This document shows, in pieces, positions 11,518 through 24,038 of a DNA stretch of 64,000 nucleotides. The stretch lies in NCBI GenBank assembly GCA_021209875.1, contig JAGYVD010000006.1:1922001-1986000 (forward strand), read 5' to 3'. The notes beneath the pieces are model-generated. The model saw only the letters and a list, made by a program, of their open reading frames with translations. It searched no databases and was not told where the DNA came from. Each line of letters opens with the position of its first letter. Position 1 is the first letter of the stretch. A program made the translations under genes and the position numbers. Source of the DNA: Rosellinia necatrix (taxonomy: Eukaryota; Ascomycota; Sordariomycetes; Xylariales; Xylariaceae).

Positions 11518-13580
11518 ATAGACGGCGCCACGGGCGTTGAAGAAGGAGAGCAGAGAAGGCGAGGGGAGGGGGAAGGGAGAGGGAGGCGTTTTCGTTTCTT
11601 GCCTCGGGACGCCATCATTGTCGTTCATCACATCATATCATGGCATCGATGGATGGATGGATGAATGGGTGGATGGGCGATGGCGAAATGCTCGAAGGGT
11701 GTTGAACCGGCATGTGGAACCGACGCACGCCGCAGAAGGCGACCTGAACATTCGGTGGTTGTTCAAGACCTGGCCGTGGGACTGGGCGGGCGGCATGGGG
11801 GAAGGACCCCTGTAAAAACGGGGATTGGCCAATCGGAAGCGGAAAAGCAAGATGAATTTTTGAAATACGACAAGGGGGTGCCTGCTAATGCTACTGTAGG
11901 ATCTAGCCGTGGGTGGGGCGCACCGATGTCGCATGCCGCATAGTGTGGGGATATTGACAAAAGGAGACAAGCTAAAAACAAAATAGCAAAGGTGAAAATA
12001 GAACTATTTACTTCGTACCTAGGTTCCCATCATAGTTGACCTCGGAGCATGTAACTAAACTACCTAGCCTCTACAAATACCCGTCCATTTGCGTTGCCCT
12101 ACAGTAGTCTAACTTTTCACCAGAACAGACATGGTGACAGGGAATTACATGGTTCGATAATTCGTTTGAAGTAATGGTCGTCACCACAGCCTGACTCGGA
12201 GCGTATCAGAGCATATAGCAGGTATAATTTTAAGTCGTCGTCAAGGCTTTGCAGCCTACTCTGATGCGTACAGTATTTGATTATAGTTCTGATGTCTCGG
12301 ATCGCGTGGGGTTCTTGACGGTCATCGAGTGTAGAGCCGGCGTTAGTAGGTATTGTGCCATGATAGATTAGCGAATAGTAATGTGGGATCGCAATAGTCC
12401 CACCATTTCCGTCATAGCTCGGTTTCATCCGCGCAGCCCTCTCGATCATCGGTATTCGAAGTGGGGATCCATTTTTTGACGGGCGGGCCTATACGTTTGT
12501 CGGTACGACTTGTGGGGTCATTCAGCAACAAGGTTCAAGGCTCGGTACTAGACCCGGAAAAGCAAGGCGACATACTTAAAGGACTTTAGTCACCAACACT
12601 AGAGACTAGGTACCAGCTGAACACTAGATACTAGATACTATTGTCTTGTTTTTCTCTCAGAATTGATCAAAGCCGGATGCATAGTCGTCGTCGATCGGCT
12701 TCCGCCTTTCCGTGGTTATATTTGAAACCCAAATTATTCTGCCGGCTGCCGGCTGCCGGCTGCCTTGGTGCGCTCGGCAATAACCAATATCTTCGGTGGG
12801 GGTCATACCTGAGACGGCGAAATGATTTGGCTGGCGGGCTGCTGCCAAGTGGACGTGGTGAATGATGGCTATCCATATTTTACATGTTCTTTTTTTTTTT
12901 TACTCGGCTACGGGGGAATTGGAAGAGGCGCCATGAGCTGCTACCCGCGGTTATTTGTGCCATTGGATGGGACAACTGGAGGTGAAGCGTAACGCATCAA
13001 CCTCGGCCCTGCACCCCTCGCGTGCAGGCGCCGATAAATTGGAGGGGCCGAACGGTGGCGGGAATCTTTTCTTTGTGGTATATGTATGCTTATGCAGCAT
13101 GCTCCTTACGTAGAACATGCTCGATCCGAAAGATCACGAGTCCGCTCTGCTTTGTTAGGCGGGGGAGGAGGTTAGCGGGATGGTTTTCAATTGCGTATCT
13201 ATTGCGATGCGTTCTGTTCTATCACATATCTTTTTAAAAAATTCCAAGTCTGTCTAATAAGCAATATTAATTTCATAAGTATAGTTGCCTGCATAACGAA
13301 CCATAGTCGTTCAATCCAAACCTGGCAAAATGGCGTTTTCATGACCCTTCCCTTTCGTAGCTTCCCTCGCTACCAATGTACACAAAAATCACATGCCTTG
13401 CTCCAACCACTGTGACCGTGTTTTCATTCCCGGGCCATTTCCTTTAGTAGTTGCCGCCCTCCGTTATTTGCCCTCATTCAATCAATAGACACCCATCCAC
13501 CAGCCGGCCTAGTTTCCCTTTTGTTGTGTTTTTACAACCTCGCCCACAGTCCCCACCAACCGTCCCAGTAACTCCGTCAT
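11518..13580. other. Convergent intergenic spacer
   Basis: 2 kb between the 3' ends of the P450 and MATE genes. It contains a ggat-type tetranucleotide stretch at about 11647-11687 and a 7-bp tandem repeat at 12740-12764. A 110-codon minus-strand frame at 12117-12449 has no recognisable motif and may be chance. Confidence 0.5.
12740..12764. repeat. 7-bp GC-rich tandem repeat
   Basis: gccggct occurs three times head to tail, followed by a partial copy. Confidence 0.8.
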
Positions 13581-15077
13581 CTAAAAGGTCTTTCGTACAC
13601 GCTCCACGCATTTGTCCCACTTCAGCATCCTGATGTACGTGCATTCGATAATGGCGATGATGACCATACCACATGCCACGCCCGACCAGGCCCCGACGAG
13701 CCCGAGTCTCGGGGGGCCGAGCTCCATCCATATGGCGAGCGGCACGGCGGCAGTGTAGTTCACCACGATCACGATGCACGCGGCGACGGCCTGGCGTCCG
13801 AGGCCGCGCAGCGTGCCGTTGGTGAAGCAGATGAAGGCGTCGATGACCTGGTACAGGCTGACGGCCCCCATGGCGGCCGCCGCGATGCCGTAGACGTCCC
13901 TCGTCGAGTCCTCGAGGAAGAAGCCCAGTATGTAGTCTTGTAAGAAGTAGAGGGCGAGGCAGTCCACGCACCCGATGGCGGTGAACACGATGCAGTACAG
14001 CGTGCTCGCGCGGCGGGCCGTGTCCACCATGCCGGCGCCGATCAGGTATCCGATGCGGGTGCTTATGCCGATGCTCATCGAGAACGGGATGTGCCAGGTG
14101 ACCATGGAGATGGTGACCAGGACGGACTGCGCCGCCAGGTGCCGCGTGCTCAGACGAGACGTGCTGAACGCCACGATCTGAAAAGAGCCCCATTCCGCGA
14201 GGTTGACGATGGACCCGGCGAAAGAGAGCTTGACCATCGGCTTCCAGTTCGCCCACGCGGCTCTCGTGAAGCCACCCCAGCATTGGTGTGACCACCGCCC
14301 GAACGGCGTCATGACGTATACTACTAGCAGAACGGGACGTAGGGTGTTGGTGAAGGCGATTCCCAGGGCGGCACCAGCGAGACCCATGTTCAGCTGGAAG
14401 GCGAAGAACCAACTCGCCAGGGCATTGACCGGGGTACAGATCAGGAGGATGACCATGGCCACCTGGAAGTTCCCCTGCGCCTGGAGGAACCTTTTCAGGG
14501 CCTCGAATGACGCGTACCCGGGTATACCGAGGATGCTGACGCGCAGGAACGTGCCAGCTATGGTGGTGATCCTCTCATGCTTCACAAACATGTAGAGAAT
14601 CGTGGGCGACGCGGCCCAGATGGCGGCAATGGGGACAGATACGATCCCCATCAGGATCAGCATGCGTTGGACCTGCAGACCAACGCCCTTCGGGTTGTTC
14701 GAGCCGTAGGCCTGGGAGCAAAGCGTGTCGAGGGCCGTGGCCATGCCCTCGAAAATCGCAAAACCGACGATGTTCATCATCGTCATGCCCAGGCTGGCCG
14801 CCGCCAGATCGTCCGAGGTCAGGTGCCCGGCGATGAAGGTGACGATGACGGACCATGTGTACTGCAGCAGGTAGGTGGCGACGAGGGGGATCGAATACTG
14901 CAACAGCAACCGAGACTCCGACGTCCAGCGGTAGTGTGTAGGCTGCTCTTCGCCATGGGAGCCCGAGGCCTGCTTGGATGGGTCGGCGAGGAGCGGCGTC
15001 GATTCCGAAGGCGGATCGCGGTGCCCGTGAGGCTTGCCTCCCTCCTGCCCCTCGGGCGATGCCATGGCAAGATGCAT
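13581..15077 (-). CDS. MATE-family multidrug/metabolite transporter
   Basis: A single exon of 498 codons. After a hydrophilic N-terminus with the STPLL motif common in fungal MATE proteins, it shows about twelve hydrophobic segments in two halves. Typical MATE stretches are seen: SIPLVATYLLQY in the first helix, the ALDTLCSQAYGS loop, RFLQAQGN after helix 4-5 and AAQSVLVTISM in the second half. Family members expel organic cations or metabolites in exchange for H+ or Na+ at the plasma or vacuolar membrane; yeast Erc1 is the model. The frame is open to an ATG at 15170, but a TATA-like element at 15171-15176 adjoins that codon, so the start is more likely ATG 15077 or ATG 15065, which has the better context (GCCATGG). 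The gene is GC-rich in third positions, unlike the genes at 20-43 kb. The substrate is unknown. Confidence 0.92.
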   Translation of the reverse strand: MHLAMASPEGQEGGKPHGHRDPPSESTPLLADPSKQASGSHGEEQPTHYRWTSESRLLLQYSIPLVATYLLQYTWSVIVTFIAGHLTSDDLAAASLGMTMMNIVGFAIFEGMATALDTLCSQAYGSNNPKGVGLQVQRMLILMGIVSVPIAAIWAASPTILYMFVKHERITTIAGTFLRVSILGIPGYASFEALKRFLQAQGNFQVAMVILLICTPVNALASWFFAFQLNMGLAGAALGIAFTNTLRPVLLVVYVMTPFGRWSHQCWGGFTRAAWANWKPMVKLSFAGSIVNLAEWGSFQIVAFSTSRLSTRHLAAQSVLVTISMVTWHIPFSMSIGISTRIGYLIGAGMVDTARRASTLYCIVFTAIGCVDCLALYFLQDYILGFFLEDSTRDVYGIAAAAMGAVSLYQVIDAFICFTNGTLRGLGRQAVAACIVIVVNYTAAVPLAIWMELGPPRLGLVGAWSGVACGMVIIAIIECTYIRMLKWDKCVERVRKTF

Positions 15078-15170
15078 GGCCTGACGACTTTGTAACGCTC
15101 GTAGTTCGTCCCTTCGACGGCACTGGTACCAACGAGGAGGGTTAGGCGCCGGGGAGGGAAGAAAACACAC

Positions 15171-15176
15171 TTTATA
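15171..15176 (-). promoter_or_regulatory. Probable TATA box of the MATE gene
   Basis: TATAAA on the minus strand, about 95-110 bp upstream of the preferred start codons at 15077 and 15065. Its position argues against the longer frame starting at 15170. Confidence 0.5.
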
Positions 15177-18100
15177 AGAAGGTTTCGACTCGGCCTGGGT
15201 GGCTGAAGAGACCTACTTATGTGCAACCAAGAGGATGGGATATATGGATGTTTCGGCAGGTATGGCCCAGGGAGAGGAACGCGGTGGGAAAATATTGAAA
15301 TCTTGCCTGTCCGGGGTGCCTCCTCCGGGATAGGGAGATGGATATGGAATGTCAGTATGGGTGTACCGTATACAACCTAGTTGGCCTTGCCACGAGCAGC
15401 CTGGCACCGGCACCACACCTAGTCGGTTGGATTTTCAAGGGTCTCAGACATGCTTGCGCCAATCCCATGCACACCAACGGTAGAGCAGGATGCTGTACAG
15501 TGCTGTCCCCCATGACGGGCTTCACGCTTCCCCCCACAGGCTATACCAATATATGTATGTACTATGTAGCATGCGGATACCCGTGCCCAGGGTATATGAA
15601 TTACATATTAGTTATGTAGCAGCAGGTAGGATCTCTGATCCTGTGCTCTGGTTCCCGTAGGCCGTGATTGGTGGCGGCAGTCGACCGCGATCCATGTCGA
15701 TCCCCAATAGTTCGTCGCCTGCTCTCTGTCATCCTTTTTCATCCCATCATAGCACCGTACGCCCATTGCCTATTCAGCCTCGAGCGCGGTCTCGCACTGT
15801 CCACTAAGTGACTACAGCACTTGGCAGCAGTTCTACCTAATGAATGTAATGAATGCCATATCGGGTGAAGACAATAGACGATGTGGTGCATGTTTGCATG
15901 TTTGTATATTTGAATCATATCCCATATCGGCGAAGATAGCTGCTTTGAGTGCTTGGAGATACCACGGGATCGACTCTGCGTGGACCTCGCGATCGTTGTT
16001 GGGGGGAGACATCCCGGAGAGGCAACAATTGGAGTTGAAATTTGTAAGTAGCCGGCCGTGTTGACAGGTTTGAGAGCCGTCCTCCAGTACATGTGACTCT
16101 ATCGCATGGAATCTAGACCAACGATTCGCCGTCATCGCCTCCTCATCCACATACTCTCTGCCCTAATTTGCCCGTATTTCTCGCAATAACAGTTGCGCGA
16201 TAGGACCGTATTTTTCGGCTTTTCGTTTTTTTTTTTTTTTTTTTGTCCTCCCTGCTACAAGCTGCATATGCTGTAGCCTGCAGGCCGCATGTCGAATTTA
16301 TCTCATACATAGTCTACAATATTCCATGCCTATTGACTGGAAATAAGCTTTTTTTCTCCGATGCAGATCTTTCGTCGAAGTGGGCGAGAATAGACATGCT
16401 AGGCCAATTTGTACTGTAGAAAAGAGGCGGTCTCCATGGAATCAGGTAGGTAGTCACTGAGTACTCGTGCTCGGAGGTACGAGTACTCAGTAAGTAGTTA
16501 GTCACCTACCTAAAATTTCTCCTACTGCTCCCTACCCAACCACCGACCTGCTTACCGAGTGTAGTGCAGTATAAGGGGGTTAGGTATCCGATGCCAGCCA
16601 GCCATTCATTCATGGATGGTGTAGAGGCCCGACAGATCATCTCGCTCCCGACGGTGATCCACTATCACGAACGACCCGATCGGTAATATAGTGTGTTGTA
16701 TATACACAATATAGATGATGTAGATAATATAGATAATATGTAAACCATCAAGGTCCATCAATCAAAAATTGTGATCGAGCTATCGGTTTTTCAGCTCTCG
16801 GGACTTCGCACGATGGGATAGGATGGGATGGTAAGCTGAGAATCGATCCAGGTATAACTCGCCACTATCTAGCCCGAGTAGTACCTGGTCTGTACCCAGG
16901 TAACTATAAAAAGTGGGGCTGCAGGGAGGACCCGGGGGTACAGTGCATTCAAGGGTCTCTCTCTGGGGCCATGGTGCTTCGGGTTAGTGTACTCTGGTCT
17001 GGTCTGCCCCGGTCTCCCTTGTTCTCCCTCCTGTCCCTGTCCTGTCCCTGTCCTGTGGAGCGTGAGTCGCCGAACACCCTGCAGGGATCACTATTGGAGA
17101 ACAGTGTCTAGCCCCATTAACTCTCTCTTTTATCAAGATAGTCGAGCCCAGATCAGCCAGGTCTACTTAACACCAACGAGAAACACACAATGGACCCGAC
17201 CCGTCAACTCGAGCGCGGCAATTCGCTCAATCAGGGTCCCGAGGTCACCAAGCCGTGTAGAAGGGTTTAGAAGGCTCTTGATAACCCAGTACCACGTCCG
17301 GCTCCTCTGGTCAACGGTTGCGCCATGGCACCGATGAGGGCCTTGGTGAGGGGCCCGGATAGGATACCTACTTATGTACTGTATGGAGGCACTTGAGATG
17401 GGTCGCCATCTGATCCGGATCTAGGATAAATCGTCTCATCGCAGTGCTTCCCACCAGGATGACGACAGTGTTTTGTTTGACCCCCGCGGGAAGGGTGACA
17501 CAGAGAGACAGATTTCGGGGAAAGGCAAAAAAAAAAAGGAAAAGAAGAAAGGAAAAAAAGGAAAAGAGATGATTCTCGAGGCGCAAAGTTAATTGTCCAA
17601 GAAAGCTATATTCTGACATACATGGCTTTCGCAGCCCAAGCGGATCGGGATCCTATTAGTCGGCTCTGCACTCAGGCCATTCTGCGCTCAGGTCATATCC
17701 CGACGATATGTAACGGAGTAATTAGCTCTTGGCCATCGCGCCGTACCGTGCTGGCCCACCGCCCAAGTCACGGCCTTTCGGGGGGATCTTCCCGATGCTA
17801 GGGATCAAAATCCGTACGTGTCACAGTCACAGTCACCAGTTCTAATAACGGCATTCACATCCTGTATCCTTTCTGTTCGTCGGTCGGTCGATTCAGGCTA
17901 TAGAACAGCACGAATGCCTACAGAGCAAACGGGCTAGTATGGTGCTCTTTACAGTAGGTCCAGCCAAGTGGACCAGCTGTAGGCAACTTTCTCGTTGTGG
18001 CAAAGGGACAATGCATACGATCGGCTCCAGAGGGGGAGGGTTTTTTCAAAGGAGCTTGGCTGTTGGGAAATGGTGGCTGGATGGTTGGCATTCGACCGAC

Positions 18101-20318
18101 ACAAGCGGGCCAGTCGGTTTATTCGGAGCCTTGTTTAATTACCTAATTCGAAAGAGCTTGGCTGCCCTCTTGCTCTTCACCCAGTCAAATGTCAGAACCT
18201 CAACCGCCAAATTCCCCCGTATGGGCGGCGATGATCCCTACACTACACTGCCTTAGGCCGATCTCGCGTGTAGTGTACATTGCTATATGCATACATATTC
18301 ATGTCCTCCGCTCCCGCCCCATTACCACCCAAGTCCAACTCTTGGTTGTCTACCCGTTTTGTCCTAAAGAGCCCAACTTGGGGATATGGTGCTCAGAAGA
18401 CTAGCATCAAAGCGCACACTAGCGGAATACACGATGAATGGAATTGGTCACGCCACTTTAGATTCCCGATCTACGTAGATATAATCACGGCGAGTATTTC
18501 CAAAACAATGCGGCATTATATAACGCCGCCATGTGCTAGAGGATACCGTGGGTCTCTGCTCTCCAACCCTCCACCAAAATCCCGAGTGCATTGTAGATCA
18601 CTCAGATAGTCTGTGAATTAAGCGCCGGATGCTCTACAGCCCGGTTAGAATCTATATATGTACCTACAGCAATTTTGGTTTAGGCATGGTGGGTAGTCAC
18701 GAGGTTAGAGGAGAAAATCGGTTTGACTAACTTCAGGTAAATGAACTGAATGTTCAAGAGGGTTTCTAAGAGAATAAATGCTCTGTATTGACGGACGTCA
18801 GGTAGGTTGGAGAACCGGGGACGTCACTTGTTGAACCCGCCAATGTGACACTTTACTTCCAAATGGTTGAAGTTTATGAAAGCAGTTGATTTATTTCCCG
18901 GCTACGACCGTTAGTTCCCATAATGATGTCAACATCTACGAAACCGCCTGGGCACATCGGGGATTCACGCCCACTGGATGAGCTTTGGTTTGTAAGCCTC
19001 CGATCCAGCCCGCACGAGGCGCCTACAGTACGACAAACAGAACGTGTCAAGCATCGCAGCTGCGAAAGATGGATCTGATTTGTTACTGCTGACTTGCATG
19101 ACGCAGGCATCTGCGAGCCATATCTATCATACGTACGGTCTCTCTGGCTGACGCAACACGTTTCTTAGGAAAAGGGGGTAGTTGTTTCCCGGAGCGCGTA
19201 TTGGAGCACGTATTTGCTCTCCAATAGGCGTTACACGCCCGCCCCCTCGTCCGGTGCACATTGACTTTCAAGGCGGAGACCCCCATCCCTCCGCTCCATC
19301 CAGGACTCACATGCGACACAACCCACTCACCCGTCCCCGTTATTGCGTGACGCTGTATGCGTACAGGCCCTTGGCTTATCAAGCCACCGCCAACCGCCGT
19401 CCATCGCATTAACAGCATATATCCAGCTCGGTGTTGCGGTCACCGAGTTCTTCAGCCCATCCTGTGCCGAGAACCTGCCAGATTCTTGCCAGCTCGCCAC
19501 CCGCTCGGAATTTGCCCCTATCAATCTTATGGTCACCAGTCTGTGTTTTTCATTCGGTTCCACGTGCTTCTTTTTCAAAACTCCATGTTACCCCTCACCT
19601 TTATTATATAAAACGCAACATAATCTTTTTTTTTTTTTTTTTACTTCCTTTCCCTGTTTCTGAAGGTCTCAAGAGTTCCTCGGATGATTTAGCCTAGATC
19701 CCCCTAGGCTAGCCTTGGGGAGTTAGCATATTTGCGTCAACCCAGAATTCAAGGTCAGGCATGGATAAGGGTCAAAATTAGAATTGTCTAGCAACATATT
19801 ACAGCACACACGGGCGCTTTACGTTACACGCTACCGTTTCCTGTAGTACCATGGTGGCGAGTGGAGGTACATGTGTCATGTGTGTACCATTGACTCCGTA
19901 GAATTACGCGCTCATGTCTCACCCCCCACCGTAGATGCGTCAGAATTCATTTAAGTCTCAATAGATTTTCTTTAATCGCGTTATAGTGAGACTAGGGGAA
20001 GCTGTTCAAAATCATATCGGACAAGTACTTTTATCGAGGGATTGACCACGCCGACCACTATCCGGACTTTTTTGGATTGCTAGTCTAGTAGCACTCGATA
20101 ATTAGGCAACCTTTAAGAACCGTATAGCTCATGGGACGGGTACGTGTGAAGCAAACCCCCATTGTACAGAAAGACCACGAGCCGTAAATCATCAATGGAT
20201 ATGGACGCACTGATTGCTTCGGTTTCTGGCAACGGTCGTTGTAACTTGCGTTTGATCGCCATCCACCAGTCCAGAAAATATCTCCCCTAACGGCCTCGAT
20301 GAGAAGGTCCAGAGAGGC
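15177..20318. other. Long gene-free spacer
   Basis: About 5.1 kb with no supportable gene. It holds homopolymer T runs near 16228 and 19625, an AT-rich tata/gata stretch at about 16680-16745, an A/G-rich stretch near 17524-17570 and the hairpin at 16444-16511. A minus-strand frame of 105 codons at 15833-16150 has no recognised motif. Confidence 0.55.
16444..16511. repeat. Long imperfect inverted repeat (hairpin)
   Basis: A perfect 13-bp inverted repeat, ACTGAGTACTCGT at 16456-16468 against ACGAGTACTCAGT at 16479-16491, encloses a 10-nt loop. An outer 8-bp pair, aggtaggt at 16444-16451 and acctacct at 16504-16511, extends the stem with an asymmetric internal loop. Confidence 0.8.
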
Positions 20319-22668
20319 TCAATTCACATCAATTTTGACCTTCGCTTTCTGTCTCGTTCCATTGGCAATCCAGGAGATATCGAGCGCGGAACCTGAAACT
20401 GTAACCTTGAGTTTGTATGGCTCAAGGCGATATGAAGTACGGCTCCCAACAACCAGTTGATAGTTCTCTATGGGTTGTGAACTTAGTCGCTGATATTCGA
20501 AAATCTTTCGAACATTATCATCAAGTCTTGAGGGAGGACTCATATTATCGCATGCATAAATATGCACGGTGGTGGTACCCAGACCCTGGGCATCGCTATC
20601 CCAGCTTTGGTTATAGTTATAGGTTTTAGTCTGCATGGCCGAAATATTTTCTCCCTAAAGCGATATACTTAGCACATTACATGGTAATAGATTTTAAGCT
20701 CTTACCCGTTTGACAATCCATTCAACTTGGTTGTCAGCAAACCATTCTTCGCAGTGTTTATGCCAAAACCTATCCTCTATTTTGTGAACTCCATGGATAA
20801 ATTTTGTAGAGAAACACCACCCATAGTTAGATCGTGCAATTCGAGATTGCACTAGATTTGATGTATTGCGAGAAGACGAGCTCAATTCGGCTGCACCAGA
20901 GAGTGCTGCACCACGACAAACCGCCGTCCACCTTGGATCCGAGCATAGTTAGCAACAATTTTTCGGACCCGCAGACACATTGCTACTCACGGTTTATCCC
21001 CACGCGCTTGAAGAACACTGATTCGAGGATCTAGTTCTTGTCTCAGGCGCATCAAGATATAAGGAGACCGTCCAAACCCACCCACAAGAATCACAAGCTA
21101 GTCAGCCACCTTTAGTCAGCATACCGAAAGGAACATATGATAGTGAGCAAGAGAAAATAGCCGACGTACCTTAGGGAGTCGCGAGCTTTTTGCCTGAATA
21201 GCGCCAATCTGTCCATTCACCAACTCCATAATTCGTGAAACGATCTTATAAAACACTGGCTGAATTTGATTTCTTTAGGTACAGTTTTTGTTAGCTTTTA
21301 TGCAAGATATCGCAAAACTGGTACGTCTTACGTAGAGAATCGCAACGGAGCTTTCCGCGCACGGTTAGGAAGTTCAACCGTATAGTAATCAGGGTCTCCG
21401 TCAAAAGCTTGCTTGATGCCGTGTTCCCACTAGATATTAGGAAGAGTCAGTTACCAGTCTACCGTGCCATTTCCCATTGTTTGTCACTAAGGGGAAAATA
21501 AAGTATTATACTGCGTCGTATCTTGCCATATTAACGATGCATACCTCATTATTCATCACTTTTCTGATATCAGATCCATTCATCTTGCTCCAAGCTGCCA
21601 TTCCGACTGTCGTCTTCAATAATTTCTCAAATTCATTGTTTAGGAAAGTGCCACCGCACAAATCGCCTTTGCCAAAGAATTAGCATGCTATTGGAATACA
21701 CAGGGATGTTAAACATTACCCTCGCCCTCAACGCATTCAGACATAGAGAGCGGCTCCAGCTTGTCAACTCTGTAACTAATAATATCGCTGACAAGGCCTC
21801 GGAATTAGCACTTAGGATGTTCAAGGGTTGGTATATGACCTACACTGTTCCTCCACCCGCATCGACGACAACGATCGTATCGCTCACCAATAGGTCACCG
21901 CGATTATTAAGCTCAGGCATAGTGGCAATGGCCGCAGCCTCAGGCTCAGAGATAAAGGTAAGAGTTGTCTTCCCGGCAACGCGGGACTTCAATATGCCTG
22001 CAAGGTCTGCGGCTTCGCGCATGCGCTCTCTGGCATAATTGGTCCAGATAGCCGGAACGGTGAGGACAACAAGGAACGGCATCCCATCGATAATATTTTG
22101 TCCCTTCGCATCGTAAATCTGCCCCAGAGCATGGTTCCATAGTACTTTTAGATACTCACCTACCAGCTGGACGGCGGTCACGCCGAGCTTTTGGAGAGAT
22201 TCATTAGCATCGGTAATGTGAGAGCAGTTCTGAAGATGCTTTTGTAAATCTTTGTGGTTGAGTAGAAGCAGTTTGAACCACTCAATAGCCTTGACACTAG
22301 CAGGGACCTTGAAACCCCAGGAGAGCTCTCCATTCTCGTTATAGTACATCTTAGATGGGACTTTCTGACTATCCGAGTTCTTTTTACGGTTGTCCGCAGA
22401 TGTTTGCCAGAGCGAGATAACCTCTGGTTGGCCGGGCGGGGAATTAGTCTTGTGAATGAACCAAGAAACTCCCGAAAATCTAGGTTAATAGTGGTCAGCT
22501 GCGTCTCTATGTCTTTATAGGTAGGCTTAGGGATATAACGCGATAAGTGACGATGAAGCGACCACACTCGAGTCGTCTCCTTGTGATATCAAATAGCCAT
22601 AAGTTAGATGCTTACGTCGTTCCAAAGTCGATTCCTACCACCAACGTGGTATTCACTGGTGGAGGCAT
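20319..22668 (-). CDS. Diverged Hsp70-like ATPase (fungal HSPA12-type family)
   Basis: Nine exons (22668-22616, 22479-21844, 21787-21720, 21666-21545, 21429-21332, 21272-21170, 21097-20991, 20931-20706, 20654-20319) join in phase to 582 residues. Actin/Hsp70-fold nucleotide motifs are clear: phosphate 1 VVGIDFGTTFSGVSW near the N-terminus, FISEPEAAA, phosphate 2 VVVDAGGGTVDIIS, the EGEGDLCGGTFLN motif, and the adenosine motif LVILVGGFGRSPY. No canonical substrate-binding domain or EEVD tail follows; the last ~170 residues are a family-specific tail. Such proteins form large paralogous families in filamentous ascomycetes and are of unknown role. Exon 1 stops inside the phosphate-1 motif and is completed only if intron 1 ends at 22480, which fixes that boundary. 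Every frame is open, so the gene appears intact. It faces away from the orphan gene at 24039. Codon usage is AT-richer than in the flanking secreted-enzyme genes. Confidence 0.88.
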
Positions 22669-24038
22669 TGTAACTCTGTTCGTGTTCAATACCTCACGCA
22701 GCCTTGTCGAGGGTGGATTCGTAGATTTTATGCGTAGGTTAATGTGATGGATGCAATATAGGTGATGGAGGGGACATAAGTGAAGGCAAGTTTGTTGCCA
22801 ACGGGTGGAGGGAAAGCCGATGGGCCAATGCGTAAGTACGTGAACTTTTATGTTAGGAGACAGACATTAGCTACCTGTTTTTAGGTGGAAGTTATGAGTG
22901 GGTAGAGTGTTACTTGTTGCTGCATCTAGCAGGCACGTCGTGCCTGCCTAGTAACCTCCTCTATAGATGGCTGTTTCCTTGTCTAGGTACCTCCCGGAGT
23001 ACCTAGGTGTAAAGTACACGTATGCGAATACATGCGTGGGTACTTACTTGAGCTCTATACTTCCGGTAGATACCTACAGATAGACACGTACTTGTATTAC
23101 GGCCGCCACTACTTACCTGATTGAGACTTTGTGCTTGCCTAGGTACCTACTCAACAACATCACTGGGCACATATTACCTAGGTGGGTGGGAGTAGGGTAA
23201 TAAATAGAGGGTATAAGTAGAAGCAGATACGCAGGGTAGGCGAACACTTGCAATACACCAAGTCGTTTCTACTAGAATATGTACAGTAATTACCTACCTA
23301 GTAGCTACCTAGAGTACTTACTTAACCCGCCTGCCGAGAGTGGGAAGATGGAAAGTTTTCTTTGAAATTGTACTTCGGAACATCGCTAATGCCGCCGGGT
23401 ACCTCGGAGCGGCTTCCAATTGCTCACTTATGCCCAAACATGTATGTAACTACCTATTTAATATTTATAGAAGGCAGGTGCTAAGGGAGGTACTTAGATA
23501 TCTTGGCCACTTCTGGGTAAAGGTGGGTAGACTATCCAGGTGCCTTTCGAAGGCAGGCGTGGGTTGTACAACCGTAGTTGCCTATTTTAATACAGGCACG
23601 TGGATATTCTTCGACAATTATAACCTTCAACTTGAATACAGTACCCAAACCCTGGTCTTACCTATTTCCCAAGCTACCTAGGTATAAGTTGGGCATCTCT
23701 GGTATAGTTTGAAACAGGTAGAGAGCTCATGCTACAACACCAAGAAAAAAACGGTCATCCGCACAGTCGATATTTCAAGTTCCAATACGATCCAGTAACC
23801 TAGTAAGTCCCTAACTGCCTCGTCATTTTCTCTCGTTAGCTACACACGTCATGTCCTCGTTCGCTTCGTATCTTAGTGCTTTATGTTTAATGAATCCTGT
23901 CCCCGGTCCCTGCGAGATCGGACGGATCGTCGGGTAGCCTCATATTCAACCTTGCTGCATTCAGTTAACTAATCGTTGACTAATTTAGTTTTAACTGCCG
24001 TTACTAGGTTTCCATAACCAAAATCTAAGATCGAGACA
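22669..24038. other. Divergent intergenic region rich in acctaggt motifs
   Basis: 1.4 kb between two divergent genes. From about 22900 to 23700 it is crowded with acctacct, acctaggt and tacctac words in both orientations, making many small palindromes; an 8-bp inverted pair is at 22983-22990 and 22999-23006. No coding frame is convincing. Confidence 0.6.
22983..23006. repeat. Short perfect inverted repeat
   Basis: ctaggtac and gtacctag are separated by 8 bp, inside the acctaggt-rich tract. Confidence 0.7.

Noticed and set aside
12117..12449. 110-codon minus-strand open frame
   Set aside because: No motif, no signal peptide, no splice partners and a weak start context; it may be chance.
13474..14412. 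312-codon minus-strand frame
   Set aside because: Shifted frame of the MATE gene with His/Arg-rich nonsense composition.
22178..22567. 129-codon minus-strand frame overlapping the Hsp70-like gene
   Set aside because: It crosses the first intron and reads exon 2 in the wrong frame.
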